Positions 26,612 to 35,422 of a stretch of 64,000 nucleotides of DNA are shown here, in pieces; position 1 is the stretch's first letter; every line of letters starts with the position of its first letter. A program made the position numbers and the translations under genes. This stretch comes from Nostoc sp. NMS2 (GTDB lineage: Bacteria; Cyanobacteriota; Cyanobacteriia; Cyanobacteriales; Nostocaceae). The notes below the pieces were generated by a model. The model was given only the letters and a program-made list of their open reading frames with translations, was not told where the DNA came from and made no database searches. Location: assembly GCF_017115105.1 (NCBI RefSeq), contig NZ_JABXKH010000173.1:18425-82424 (forward strand), written 5' to 3'.

Positions 26612-28480
26612 ATGAGTCAAAACTATACTGGTTCAAACTCTCCTCTCATCACCACTGAGCCATACAAAGAATTGCCAGCAAATATATATCTAGAATCTTC
26701 TCGTCATGATGAATCAGAGAACAACGGGGGAGTTCAGCCTTTTTTAAACGACGAAACACCGCCAATTTCAGTTGCCGATGCGATCGCTCAAATGTTAGAA
26801 AATTTGGGAGTAGGCTACGCTTTTGGTGTCGCAGGTGGTGCAATGGCCAGCCTTTGGGGGGCGCTATCAAATAGCAGCATAGAAGTGTTGAACTTCCGCC
26901 ATGAAGCCGGAGCAGCATTTGCAGCCACCGAAGCATACTTTGCCAATAATCGCCCCAGCGTAGTTTTTACGACAGCCGGGCCGGGGATCACCAACGCCCT
27001 TACCGGATTATTTGCGGCTCGTGGGGAAGGTGCAAAGGTAATTTTGCTATCGGCTTGTACCTCAGCACCGCAACGTGGACGTTGGGCTATTCAAGAAACC
27101 AGCACTTATACATTGCCTAGTGGGGGAATTTTTACATCAGGAGCGCTATTTAACTATGCAATCACCATCGAATCTGCGGCTCAACTCCCCCAGATTTTTC
27201 GCAAATTGGCTTTAGCGATGGCGCAACCAGGCGGATTTGTTGCCCATTTGAGTATTCCCACGGCTGTGCAGACAAGTTTAGTTGAAGATATAGCCTTACC
27301 TCAACTAGATGTTACTCAGTTTCCGATGACTGCTTCCAAAGAAGCGATCGCTAAATCGGTAGAGTTATTATCATCTGGCCCCTTTGCTATCTGGGTTGGT
27401 TTCGGTGCGCGTGATGCAGCAGCCGAAATCCTCCAACTAGCTGAAAAAACTGGAGCAGCCGTTATCTGCTCACCCCGTGGTAAAGGTATCTTCCCCGAAG
27501 ATCATCCCCAATTTGTGGGTGTCACAGGTTTAGGCGGTCATACTTCCGTCTTAACTTATATGGAAGAACAACCTCCACTACGCACACTCGTATTAGGAAC
27601 CCGCCTTGGTGAACCGACTTCCTTTTGGAGTTCGGCACTAGTTCCCAAAGGAGGCTTTGTCCATGTAGATATTGATCCCGAAGTGCCAGGTGTAGCCTAT
27701 CCACACGTTGAAACTTTCGGAGTTCGGTCTGATATCAAAGCTTTTGTGGAAGAGTTATTGCAGCAATTGCCAGATGCTCCTCATTCCACAACTTTGTCAC
27801 TACCTCGTCCAGAACGCAAAGCAATTGAACCTGCACTAGATGTAGACTATCCAGTGCGGCCAGAAGTATTGATGGCAGCGATTCAAAAGATCGTTGTTGA
27901 AGGTAGCGATGCGATAGTAATGGCGGAGTGCGGTAACTCCTTTACTTGGTCAACACACCTACTACAATTTGCCCAAGCCAATCGTTACCGAGTCAGCACC
28001 GGAGTTGGTGCAATGGGTCACGCCGTTACAGGAGTGTTGGGTGCAGCACTGGCGAACAATAGCAAGGCTGTAGGGATTGTTGGCGATGGGGCAATGCTGA
28101 TGAATAACGAAATCAGCACCGCCGTGAAATACAAAATTCCGGCGATTTGGATTGTCCTCAACGATGCGCGTTACAACATGTGCCATCAAGGGATGAAAAT
28201 CTTGGGATTAAAGGGCGCAGATGCAACACTTCCACCGACAAACTTCGCCATGATTGCTCGTGGCATGGGAGCAGAAGCGATCGTAGTTGTCAGAGAGTCG
28301 GATATTGAAGCGGCATTAGAACAAGCGATCGCATCAGCAGTTCCTTTTCTCATTGATGTCGTAATTGACGCTGACCGACCAGCACCTTCTGGCGCACGGA
28401 ATAAGAGTTTGGCAGCACAAGGAATTAAATCAAGTCCGGCGAAAAGTGCAGCCAAGCAAGTTTCATTTCCAATGGTTTGA
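26612..28480 (+). CDS. scyA: ScyA, ThDP-dependent acetolactate synthase homologue
   Basis: A 622-residue thiamin-diphosphate enzyme. The family reaction joins indole-3-pyruvate with p-hydroxyphenylpyruvate to give the beta-ketoacid precursor of scytonemin. The catalytic Glu is in FRHEAGAAFAA; the cofactor motif GDGAMLMNN with the trailing Asn appears near residue 490; the three-domain layout (PYR, middle, PP) is complete. A ~50-residue N-terminal extension precedes the core. It is the first gene of the + strand cluster, diverging from the two-component genes. Identity is firm from homology pattern and gene order. Confidence 0.93.
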   Translation: MSQNYTGSNSPLITTEPYKELPANIYLESSRHDESENNGGVQPFLNDETPPISVADAIAQMLENLGVGYAFGVAGGAMASLWGALSNSSIEVLNFRHEAGAAFAATEAYFANNRPSVVFTTAGPGITNALTGLFAARGEGAKVILLSACTSAPQRGRWAIQETSTYTLPSGGIFTSGALFNYAITIESAAQLPQIFRKLALAMAQPGGFVAHLSIPTAVQTSLVEDIALPQLDVTQFPMTASKEAIAKSVELLSSGPFAIWVGFGARDAAAEILQLAEKTGAAVICSPRGKGIFPEDHPQFVGVTGLGGHTSVLTYMEEQPPLRTLVLGTRLGEPTSFWSSALVPKGGFVHVDIDPEVPGVAYPHVETFGVRSDIKAFVEELLQQLPDAPHSTTLSLPRPERKAIEPALDVDYPVRPEVLMAAIQKIVVEGSDAIVMAECGNSFTWSTHLLQFAQANRYRVSTGVGAMGHAVTGVLGAALANNSKAVGIVGDGAMLMNNEISTAVKYKIPAIWIVLNDARYNMCHQGMKILGLKGADATLPPTNFAMIARGMGAEAIVVVRESDIEAALEQAIASAVPFLIDVVIDADRPAPSGARNKSLAAQGIKSSPAKSAAKQVSFPMV

Positions 28481-28496
28481 TCTCGAAGATTTTTTT

Positions 28497-28668
28497 AACG
28501 AACCGCCAAGCACGCCAAGGACGCAAAGTAAGAGGTTAGGTAATCTTATCGCCGGAAGAGAGTAAAACACAGAAACATCTCAATCTTTCAAAAATTCACG
28601 ACACTAGATGCAAAACCCTTTAAAACTCTCTTACCTTTGCGCTCTTTGCGTCCTTGGCGGTTCGTTCC
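28497..28668. repeat. AACGAACCGCCAAG inverted-repeat element between scyA and scyB
   Basis: Left AACGAACCGCCAAGCACGCC and right (reverse complement) AACGAACCGCCAAGGACGCA form a long inverted repeat in the 358-bp scyA-scyB gap. Single or paired relatives sit at 5175, 22115, 37823 and 44413-44490. Non-coding. Confidence 0.75.
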
Positions 28669-28838
28669 CTCATTCTCTTAAATTCCAGCAACTACATTCA
28701 CCAAACTGGAACTTCAAATATTTACTTTCTAACTTCATCCAATCTTAATATTCGCGAGTGCTTTTGTGTCTATATCTTTACAATTTGTAATGTTCATTAC
28801 TTTCTCTAACCAATCCCAAACAATATCGAGAGGTCAAA

Positions 28839-29900
28839 ATGCTGCTATTTGAAACTGTTAGAGAAATGGGTCACGAACAAGTTCTCTTTTGTCATGGTAA
28901 AAACCCCGAAATTAAGGCAATTATTGCCATCCATGACACAACCTTGGGCCCAGCAATGGGAGCTACAAGACTCATGCCTTATGTCAGCGAAGAAGCTGCT
29001 TTAAAAGATGCCCTTCGTCTCAGTCGCGGGATGACATATAAAGCAGCCTGTGCCAACATTCCGGCTGGTGGTGGCAAAGCAGTCATCATCGCTAACCCTG
29101 AAAATAAAACAGATGATTTGTTGAGAGCTTACGGGCGTTTTGTTAACAGCCTCAATGGACGTTTTATTACCGGGCAAGATGTCAATATTACCCCCGATGA
29201 TGTCCGAACAATCAGCCAAGAAACTAAACATGTTGTTGGAGTATCAGAAAAATCTGGTGGGCCTGCTCCCATAACATCATTGGGAGTTTTTCTGGGAATG
29301 AAAGCTGCTGTAGAGTCTCGTTGGCAGAGTCAAAGACTTGATGGCATGAAAGTTGCAGTTCAAGGCTTAGGAAATGTCGGTAAAAATCTTTGTCGGCACT
29401 TACATGAGCATGATGTCAAGCTTTTTGTTAGCGATGTAGACCCAGCAAAAGCGGAAGAAGCAAAACGGCTTTTTGGGGCAACTGTTGTAGAACCAACTGA
29501 AATTTACTCTCTTGATGTCGATATATTTGCTCCTTGCGCTTTAGGAGGAATTCTTAATAGTCATACAATTCCTTTTTTGCGAGCTTCTATTATTGCTGGT
29601 GCAGCTAATAATCAATTGGAGAATGAGCAATTACATAGTCAAATGCTCACTAAAAAAGGGATTCTTTACAGCCCAGATTATGTAATTAATGCTGGAGGAC
29701 TAATCAACGTTTACAACGAGATGATTGGTTATGACGAAGAAAAAGCTTTCAAACAAGTGCATAACATTTATGACACGCTGTTAGCAATTTTTGATATTGC
29801 CAAAGTTCAGGGAGTTACTACCAACGATGCTGCTAAACGATTAGCCGAAGACCGCATCAACAATAGTAAGCGAAGCAAGTCTCAAGCGATCGCAGCTTAA
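28839..29900 (+). CDS. scyB: ScyB, leucine/phenylalanine dehydrogenase-family enzyme
   Basis: A 353-residue NAD-dependent amino acid dehydrogenase. In scytonemin biosynthesis it oxidatively deaminates L-tryptophan to indole-3-pyruvate. The glycine-rich substrate loop with the catalytic Lys is at PAGGGKAVI, the acid partner follows in TGQDVNIT, and the Rossmann motif GLGNVGKNL lies near residue 175. Length is normal for the family. Spacing to scyC is 25 bp, so the two are co-transcribed. Confidence 0.93.
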   Translation: MLLFETVREMGHEQVLFCHGKNPEIKAIIAIHDTTLGPAMGATRLMPYVSEEAALKDALRLSRGMTYKAACANIPAGGGKAVIIANPENKTDDLLRAYGRFVNSLNGRFITGQDVNITPDDVRTISQETKHVVGVSEKSGGPAPITSLGVFLGMKAAVESRWQSQRLDGMKVAVQGLGNVGKNLCRHLHEHDVKLFVSDVDPAKAEEAKRLFGATVVEPTEIYSLDVDIFAPCALGGILNSHTIPFLRASIIAGAANNQLENEQLHSQMLTKKGILYSPDYVINAGGLINVYNEMIGYDEEKAFKQVHNIYDTLLAIFDIAKVQGVTTNDAAKRLAEDRINNSKRSKSQAIAA

Positions 29901-29925
29901 TTATTATTATCTTAAGGAGTGAGAA

Positions 29926-30894
29926 GTGGAAAAAAATACTTTTGCAACATCAGCTTACATTGCTACTTCACCAGAGAGTGCCTTTGAGTATCTTTGTAGT
30001 TTAAAGAACTTGGATGAATGGACACTTTATAGCCGGATGCAAGAGCAAATTGACGAAGATACTTGGCTCGGAACTGCATCTGGTTATCACAAAAATCTCT
30101 ATTATCACGTTAAAAAACTGCAAAATCCGCTTTTTTACGGCATTGAATGGCACTGTGGATTAGAGTACCAAAAATATTTTCAAGTTTATCCTGTTTTGCT
30201 GTTTCCCACCGACTACATCGAGCCGGGAACAGATGAAAAAGGTGTGTACTTTCACTGGTTGAGTTTTGTCGATCCTAAACGCCAGACTCAGATGATTATG
30301 CAGGGAATTCATACAGTCCACACTTCCGAATGTCGTTCCCTCAAAGGTAATTTGGAACGCAAAGCTGGTCTGACCTCAGCAGCCAAAGGAAGCCACTTTA
30401 TCGATACAGACACCATTTATGTTGATGCCCCAATTGAAATCGGCATCGAATACTTAAAAGACTTAAAAAATGTAGATGAGTGGGCACATTTGCTGCGACC
30501 AAATGGTGATATCACTTCTAAATCAGGTGAATTCAAAGATGAGTATGACCAAAAAGTCAAAGTGTCTGTGCGAGTCCACTCTTTGAGCAAATACTACTTA
30601 CTTGAACAAGAAAACTTTTATCCAGACTACGAATATTATCAGCGTTCTGTAGCCTTACTTATCCCAACCGCTTATGCATTCGCTGACCCCGAAGCTTCAG
30701 GTTTCATTCTGCATCGAATCACATTTTGGAAAACAGATGGAACTGTTAGCCACGGCAAACTTCAAATAGAAGACTTTGGCGCTGAGAGCATGAACATCAA
30801 ACGTTTACTCGAAGCCAAAGCAGGCAACCTCAAATCATTTGACCGAGGAATGAGCTACCTCCCAAAAATTCCAGAATCCCTAGTTACTAACTAA
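29926..30894 (+). CDS. scyC: ScyC, scytonemin monomer cyclase
   Basis: A 322-residue cytoplasmic protein; the characterised ScyC cyclises and decarboxylates the ScyA product to the tricyclic ketone. It starts at GTG 29926 with AAGGAG at 29914-29919. The two halves resemble each other: ESAFEYLCSLKNLDEWT (about residues 17-33) and IEIGIEYLKDLKNVDEW (about 170-186) each open a START/SRPBCC-like half, so it looks like an internal duplication. No signal peptide, consistent with an early pathway step. Confidence 0.92.
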   Translation: MEKNTFATSAYIATSPESAFEYLCSLKNLDEWTLYSRMQEQIDEDTWLGTASGYHKNLYYHVKKLQNPLFYGIEWHCGLEYQKYFQVYPVLLFPTDYIEPGTDEKGVYFHWLSFVDPKRQTQMIMQGIHTVHTSECRSLKGNLERKAGLTSAAKGSHFIDTDTIYVDAPIEIGIEYLKDLKNVDEWAHLLRPNGDITSKSGEFKDEYDQKVKVSVRVHSLSKYYLLEQENFYPDYEYYQRSVALLIPTAYAFADPEASGFILHRITFWKTDGTVSHGKLQIEDFGAESMNIKRLLEAKAGNLKSFDRGMSYLPKIPESLVTN

Positions 30895-30968
30895 AACCTC
30901 AGCGTTCCTCTGCGCTTCCCTCAGCGTTCCTTTGCGTTTAAAATTCCTACCTCAATTCCCTGCAACAC

Positions 30969-32291
30969 ATGAAACTCAAACAACTTACTATTACCATCCT
31001 AACTTTTTGTGTTGCCGCCTTTTCTGGAATGAAAGCTGCCTCAGCCGCATCCTTTTCAGTAATTGCCGACGGTCTAGATAATGCCGGCGGACTGAGCTTT
31101 AGCCCTGATGGTAATCTCTATGTTACAGAGGCGGGAATAGGGGGAAGTGGGGCTTGTGTTCCACCAGCAAGCGGTCAAGGAGATTCCTTATGCTATGGAA
31201 CAAGTGGAGCAGTTACCAAAATTGAGAATGGTAAGACCGAACGCATACTTACAGGACTTCCTTCCTTAGCATTACCAGATGGGACTGGAGCGGCTGGCCC
31301 TCGTGACATCAAATTTGATACTAAAGGTAAACCTTATGTTTTGATTGGATATGCGGCTAATCCGACTTTTCGCGATCGCAATTTAGGTGACACTGACCTC
31401 GGTAAAATCATCGCTCCCGATTTTAAAACCAACTCCTGGACAAGTGTTGCCGATTTAGCTAACTATGAACTCGCTAACAATCCCGATGGTGCTGATGTCG
31501 GTAGCAATCCTTTGGGTTTCGTAATCGATGGCAATAAGTTAGTTGCAGTTGATGCAGGTGCAAACGACTTACTCAGTGTTAATACTGTTAGTAAAAATTT
31601 GCAAGCTATCACCACATTCCCTGAAGACGTATTAGCTAATCCCGTCTTTCCACCCTCCGGTACTCCATCCAATGAACCGGCGCAGGTGCCATCTCAAGGT
31701 GAAGAAGTGCGATCGCAATTTGCAACCCAAGCAGTACCTTCAAGTGTAGCAAAAGGCCCTGATGGTGCTTATTATGTCAGCCAGTTTACTGGTTTTCCCT
31801 TCCCTGAAGATGGGGCAAAAATCTATCGAGTCGGTGCTGATGGCAAGCCAACAGTATATGCAGATGGTTTTACCCAACTTACAGACTTGGAATTTGATCC
31901 TGAAGGCAACTTATATGCTTTGCAGTACGCCAATCAGTCAGCCTGGAAGGGGAATTTTGATGGTTCTGTCATCAAAATAGCTGCTGATGGCACTCGCACA
32001 ACTCTGCTGAGTGGCAATGGATTAGAGTCGCCTAGCGCCTTGACGATTGGTGCTGATGGTGCAGTATACGTCACCAACCGAGGCGATCGCCCTGGATTTG
32101 GACAAGTTCTCAGAATTGAGAATCCCAAATCTATCCCTGAACCTAGTTCTACTTTAGGCGTATTAGCGATCGCAGTTTTGGGCGTTGGTTGGTTGCACAA
32201 GAAGAGAGCTACCCAAATCTCTTATAAATCTCAACTAAAGAGTTTCAAATCAATTGCGCGTTCCTCAAAGACTGCGATTCGTTCTCTTTAA
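30969..32291 (+). CDS. scyD: ScyD, exported beta-propeller with PEP-CTERM
   Basis: A 440-residue protein with an N-terminal signal peptide (hydrophobic core about 6-22, AASAA cleavage region) and repeated SPDGNLYV/PDGAYYV-type blades of an NHL/SMP-30-like propeller. Near the C-terminus is IPEPSST, then a hydrophobic helix and a basic tail KKR: a PEP-CTERM sorting signal. It is paralogous to the next gene. ScyD is reported as dispensable or of unclear function; an exported role in late pathway steps is inferred. Confidence 0.9.
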   Translation: MKLKQLTITILTFCVAAFSGMKAASAASFSVIADGLDNAGGLSFSPDGNLYVTEAGIGGSGACVPPASGQGDSLCYGTSGAVTKIENGKTERILTGLPSLALPDGTGAAGPRDIKFDTKGKPYVLIGYAANPTFRDRNLGDTDLGKIIAPDFKTNSWTSVADLANYELANNPDGADVGSNPLGFVIDGNKLVAVDAGANDLLSVNTVSKNLQAITTFPEDVLANPVFPPSGTPSNEPAQVPSQGEEVRSQFATQAVPSSVAKGPDGAYYVSQFTGFPFPEDGAKIYRVGADGKPTVYADGFTQLTDLEFDPEGNLYALQYANQSAWKGNFDGSVIKIAADGTRTTLLSGNGLESPSALTIGADGAVYVTNRGDRPGFGQVLRIENPKSIPEPSSTLGVLAIAVLGVGWLHKKRATQISYKSQLKSFKSIARSSKTAIRSL

Positions 32292-32336
32292 AACCGTAAA
32301 AGTTCCCACTTAATTTAACTCTCAATCTCTAAAGGT

Positions 32337-33713
32337 ATGAAATTCAAGTCATTTGCTCTTACATCTCTTACATTTTGTTTTGCTGCTATTTGTGGAACAC
32401 CATCTGCACAAGCTGTAACGCTAACGACAGTTGTTGATGGAATCAGTAATGCACGGGGTGTTAGCTTTGGCCCTGACGGCAGTCTTTACGTAGCAGAGCC
32501 AGGTATCGGCGGTAACGGAAATTGTCAACCATCTCCGAGTACGTTGTTTCAGCCTATCTGTGCTGGTAATAGCGGTTCACTGGTCAAAGTTGCACCAGAC
32601 GGCACAAAACAGCGTCTACTTAATAACTTTCAGTCTTTAGCAGAGCAACCCACTGGCAACCAAGGTGCTGGCATTCAAGACATACAATTCGACTCTAAAG
32701 GGAATGCTTATCTGCTGACTGGTTTTGCTGGTTATCCAGGAAACCGCGATCTAGCAACACTTAACCTTGGTTCGCAATTCCCTATCCCACCACTGCAACT
32801 TGCGACTTTTCCGCCATCAACACCCGATAAAGTTTTGAATACACCGCTTCTAGCACAACTGTCCAAAGTTGACTTGAACACGGGAGCTCTCACCAGTATT
32901 TTTGACTTTGCCAAGTATGAAATCACTAAAAATCCAGATAAAGGGGATGTAGTTACCAATCCCTATGACCTGACTGTTAATGGTGATAGTGCTTATGTGG
33001 TTGACGGGGGCGGGAACACTGCTTACCAAATTAAACTTGACGGAAGTGAGTCACAAGCGATCGCAATTCCGAAAAACATCATTAGTAAGTCAGATTTGCC
33101 ACCAGACTTACAATTACCTCCTGGGCTATTAGAGGAGCTTCCAGGAGGAAAAATAGCAATTCAAGCAGTACCCACAGGTGGCGCAATTGGCCCGGATGGA
33201 GCTTTATACGTTGGTGAATATACGGGTTTTCCTTATCCAGAAGGTAAATCGCGGATCTTCCGCATTGGCGAAGATCAAAAACCAGAAGTTTTTCTAGATG
33301 GGTTTACGCACATCACCGACCTAACCTTTGATGAGAAAGGCGATTTGCTGGTTTTACAGTTCAGCGACACCTCCCAGTTAGGGGGTGACATCACAAATCT
33401 ACCTGGTTCTCTCATCCAAGTTGCTCCTGACGGCACTCGCACAACACTCGTTGCAGCAGGTCAAGGGCTAGATTCGGCTGATGGAATTGATATTGGCCCT
33501 GATGGCAAGATTTATATTACCAATCGTGGTGTCGGCCCAAGACTAGGAGAGGTTGTTCGGGTGGATGGTATCGTTGTCGAAAAAGTCCCCGAACCTGGTT
33601 CAGTAGTCGGCTTATTAGCACTTGCTAGTGTAGGCGCAACTGCTGCTCACGCCAAGCGCAAACGCCAAGAAAAGTTGGGTGAAGAGTTGCTAACCAAAGC
33701 AGAGACTGTCTAA
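32337..33713 (+). CDS. scyE: ScyE, exported beta-propeller with PEP-CTERM
   Basis: A 458-residue paralogue of ScyD, 45 bp downstream. Signal peptide (ends near SAQAVT), blades with the shared FGPDGSLYVAEPGIGG and GPDGALYVGEYTGFPYPEG motifs, and a C-terminal VPEPGSV plus hydrophobic helix plus AKRKRQEK tail (PEP-CTERM). The tandem pair arose by duplication. Mutant data I recall tie scyE to maturation of the monomer; a periplasmic site is inferred from the signals. Confidence 0.9.
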   Translation: MKFKSFALTSLTFCFAAICGTPSAQAVTLTTVVDGISNARGVSFGPDGSLYVAEPGIGGNGNCQPSPSTLFQPICAGNSGSLVKVAPDGTKQRLLNNFQSLAEQPTGNQGAGIQDIQFDSKGNAYLLTGFAGYPGNRDLATLNLGSQFPIPPLQLATFPPSTPDKVLNTPLLAQLSKVDLNTGALTSIFDFAKYEITKNPDKGDVVTNPYDLTVNGDSAYVVDGGGNTAYQIKLDGSESQAIAIPKNIISKSDLPPDLQLPPGLLEELPGGKIAIQAVPTGGAIGPDGALYVGEYTGFPYPEGKSRIFRIGEDQKPEVFLDGFTHITDLTFDEKGDLLVLQFSDTSQLGGDITNLPGSLIQVAPDGTRTTLVAAGQGLDSADGIDIGPDGKIYITNRGVGPRLGEVVRVDGIVVEKVPEPGSVVGLLALASVGATAAHAKRKRQEKLGEELLTKAETV

Positions 33714-33719
33714 TTCCTC

Positions 33720-33800
33720 TTTACCTGGTGTCAGGTAAAGCTTACAGAATAGGCTGCTGCCTCACACAGAAAGTTGCATTTCCAACAAGAGGCAGCAGCC
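33720..33800 (+). promoter_or_regulatory. Two hairpins between scyE and scyF
   Basis: TTTACCTG-GTGT-CAGGTAAA (33720-33739) overlaps the scyE end region, and GGCTGCTGCCTC (33752-33763) pairs perfectly with GAGGCAGCAGCC (33789-33800). No U-run follows either, so an RNA-processing or stability element or a partial terminator is more likely than a full stop. Confidence 0.55.
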
Positions 33801-33884
33801 CAAATTTCAAGGTTCCCAAACTAGGACGGGGAACGAAATTAGTCTAGGAACGAGTATACCTCATACAACCAGGACTTAAAACTC

Positions 33885-35081
33885 ATGGGATTAGTCAAAA
33901 ATTTATCAATCGGCATTCTTGGTACTGGATTTATAGTGTTGGCAGCAGCAGCCCAAGCCAAGGCTGTAACATTAACTTACGACAGAAGTATTGGTAGTCC
34001 TGGCTTCGGCCCTGGAGAACTCTTTGTTCCCCAAGGCATAACGGTAGATGACTCCGGGAATACCTACATAGCTAACGGACGCGGTGTTAACCCGGATGGT
34101 ACTCCTAACTACAACCTCGGTGACAAAATTGAAAAATTTAGTCCAAGCGGTCAGTATATTGGAGCAATTGGCTCCGGCGGCACAGGACCCGGACAGTTTG
34201 ACGAGCCAACAACTGTAGACTTTAATCCCGTAACAGGGGATTTGTATGCAGGTGATGTTTACAACAACCGCATCAATCAATTCGATTCTGAGGGTAACTT
34301 TATTAGATCCTTTGCAAATGGAGAATTTACCCCTGTCATACCAGGTAGGATTTTCTTTGGACCATCTGGTGTGACATTTGACAAAACTGGCAACGTTTAC
34401 GTAGGTGATTTTAACGGCGAAAGGATTCTTAAATTCACATCAGACGGACAGCAAATTGGTGTCATTGGTGGCACTGTGGGCACTGCACCTGGGCAGTTCC
34501 AAGGTGTAGCAGGTGTAAGAATTTCCCCAGTTAGTGGAAATATCTTTGTAGCTGACCAGTATAACAACCGCGTTCAAGTACTCGATCCAAATGGTAATTC
34601 TCTATTGGCATTTGGTTCAGCAGGTAGCGGACCTGGACAGCTTCTTCAGCCAATTGGCATCGAAGTGGACGACCAAGAGAATGTTTATGTAGCTGATTCT
34701 ATCAACAGCCGCGTTCAGGTATTTGATAAAAACGGTAACTTCTTGACTTCCTACGGTCAACCAGCCTTAGATGCATCAGGCAAGCCAGTTCCGCCTCCAG
34801 CATTAACTGACGGTCCCTTTGGCAATCCCCTTGACCTGACTCCAGGCAGATTTAACTGGACGGGTGGCACAAGCTACAAAGATGGCAAGCTTTATGTGGG
34901 CGATTTCTTCCAAGGTCGCGTCCAAGTGCTAAACGTAGAAGGCAGAAGGCAAGTACCGGAACCTAGTTCAGCATTGGGTTTAGTATTGCTTGGACTTGGG
35001 GCTGCTACCGTCACATTGCAAAAACGCGGGCAACAAAAGCCAGTCTTCAATTTAGAGAAAGAACTGCAAAAACAGTGCTAG
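33885..35081 (+). CDS. scyF: ScyF, exported NHL-repeat protein with PEP-CTERM
   Basis: A 398-residue protein. Signal peptide ends at AQAKA; then at least five NHL blades (for example NVYVADSINSRVQVFDKNG and IFVADQYNNRVQVLDPNG) form a six-bladed propeller. C-terminal VPEPSSA, hydrophobic helix and QKRGQQK tail give a third PEP-CTERM in a row. It is proposed to act in the periplasm at a late step. The stop codon TAG (35079-35081) is the first triplet of an inserted miniature element, so the original C-terminus may have differed by a few residues. Confidence 0.9.
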   Translation: MGLVKNLSIGILGTGFIVLAAAAQAKAVTLTYDRSIGSPGFGPGELFVPQGITVDDSGNTYIANGRGVNPDGTPNYNLGDKIEKFSPSGQYIGAIGSGGTGPGQFDEPTTVDFNPVTGDLYAGDVYNNRINQFDSEGNFIRSFANGEFTPVIPGRIFFGPSGVTFDKTGNVYVGDFNGERILKFTSDGQQIGVIGGTVGTAPGQFQGVAGVRISPVSGNIFVADQYNNRVQVLDPNGNSLLAFGSAGSGPGQLLQPIGIEVDDQENVYVADSINSRVQVFDKNGNFLTSYGQPALDASGKPVPPPALTDGPFGNPLDLTPGRFNWTGGTSYKDGKLYVGDFFQGRVQVLNVEGRRQVPEPSSALGLVLLGLGAATVTLQKRGQQKPVFNLEKELQKQC

Positions 35082-35185
35082 TAGTTCATGTCATTAATTG
35101 CGATCGATCAGGGTGATCAGATCCCCGACTTCTTGAAGAAGTCGGGGATCTCACAGCCCCGTAGAATTAATGGGACAGACTACTA
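35079..35185. mobile_element. MITE family B, copy 1 (107 bp) ending scyF
   Basis: Left TAGTAGTTCATGTCATTAAT; right end reverse-complemented TAGTAGTCTGTCCCATTAAT. The core is the hairpin GATCCCCGACTTC/GAAGTCGGGGATC. TA at both ends suits a Tc1/mariner-like (IS630) TA duplication. The left TAG is the in-frame stop of scyF. Confidence 0.8.
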
Positions 35186-35345
35186 ATAGTCTGTCAAGCA
35201 AAGTTTGAAGGGTAAAGGAACGAACCACGAAGACGCGAAGTACACGTTCGCGTAGCGTCTCGCAGAGAAGGAAGAAGGAAAGAAGAGAAATTGAAGAATT
35301 TATCTACTCATCAAAGTTGAATTGACAGACTTGATAGGTAAGCAA

Positions 35346-35402
35346 GTTCGTAGTAAGGACTTTAGTCCTTATTTTCTAAGCACTAAAGTGCTTACTACAA
35401 AT
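35346..35402. repeat. Hairpin family F, copy 2
   Basis: GTTCGTAGTAAGGACTTTAG and inverted CTTACTACAAAT with inner palindromes AGGACTTTAGTCCT and AAGCACTAAAGTGCTT. Close to the reverse complement of the copy at 47164. It is 20 bp upstream of the glycosyltransferase ATG. Confidence 0.8.
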
Positions 35403-35422
35403 CTTCAGGACATTAACGGTTA

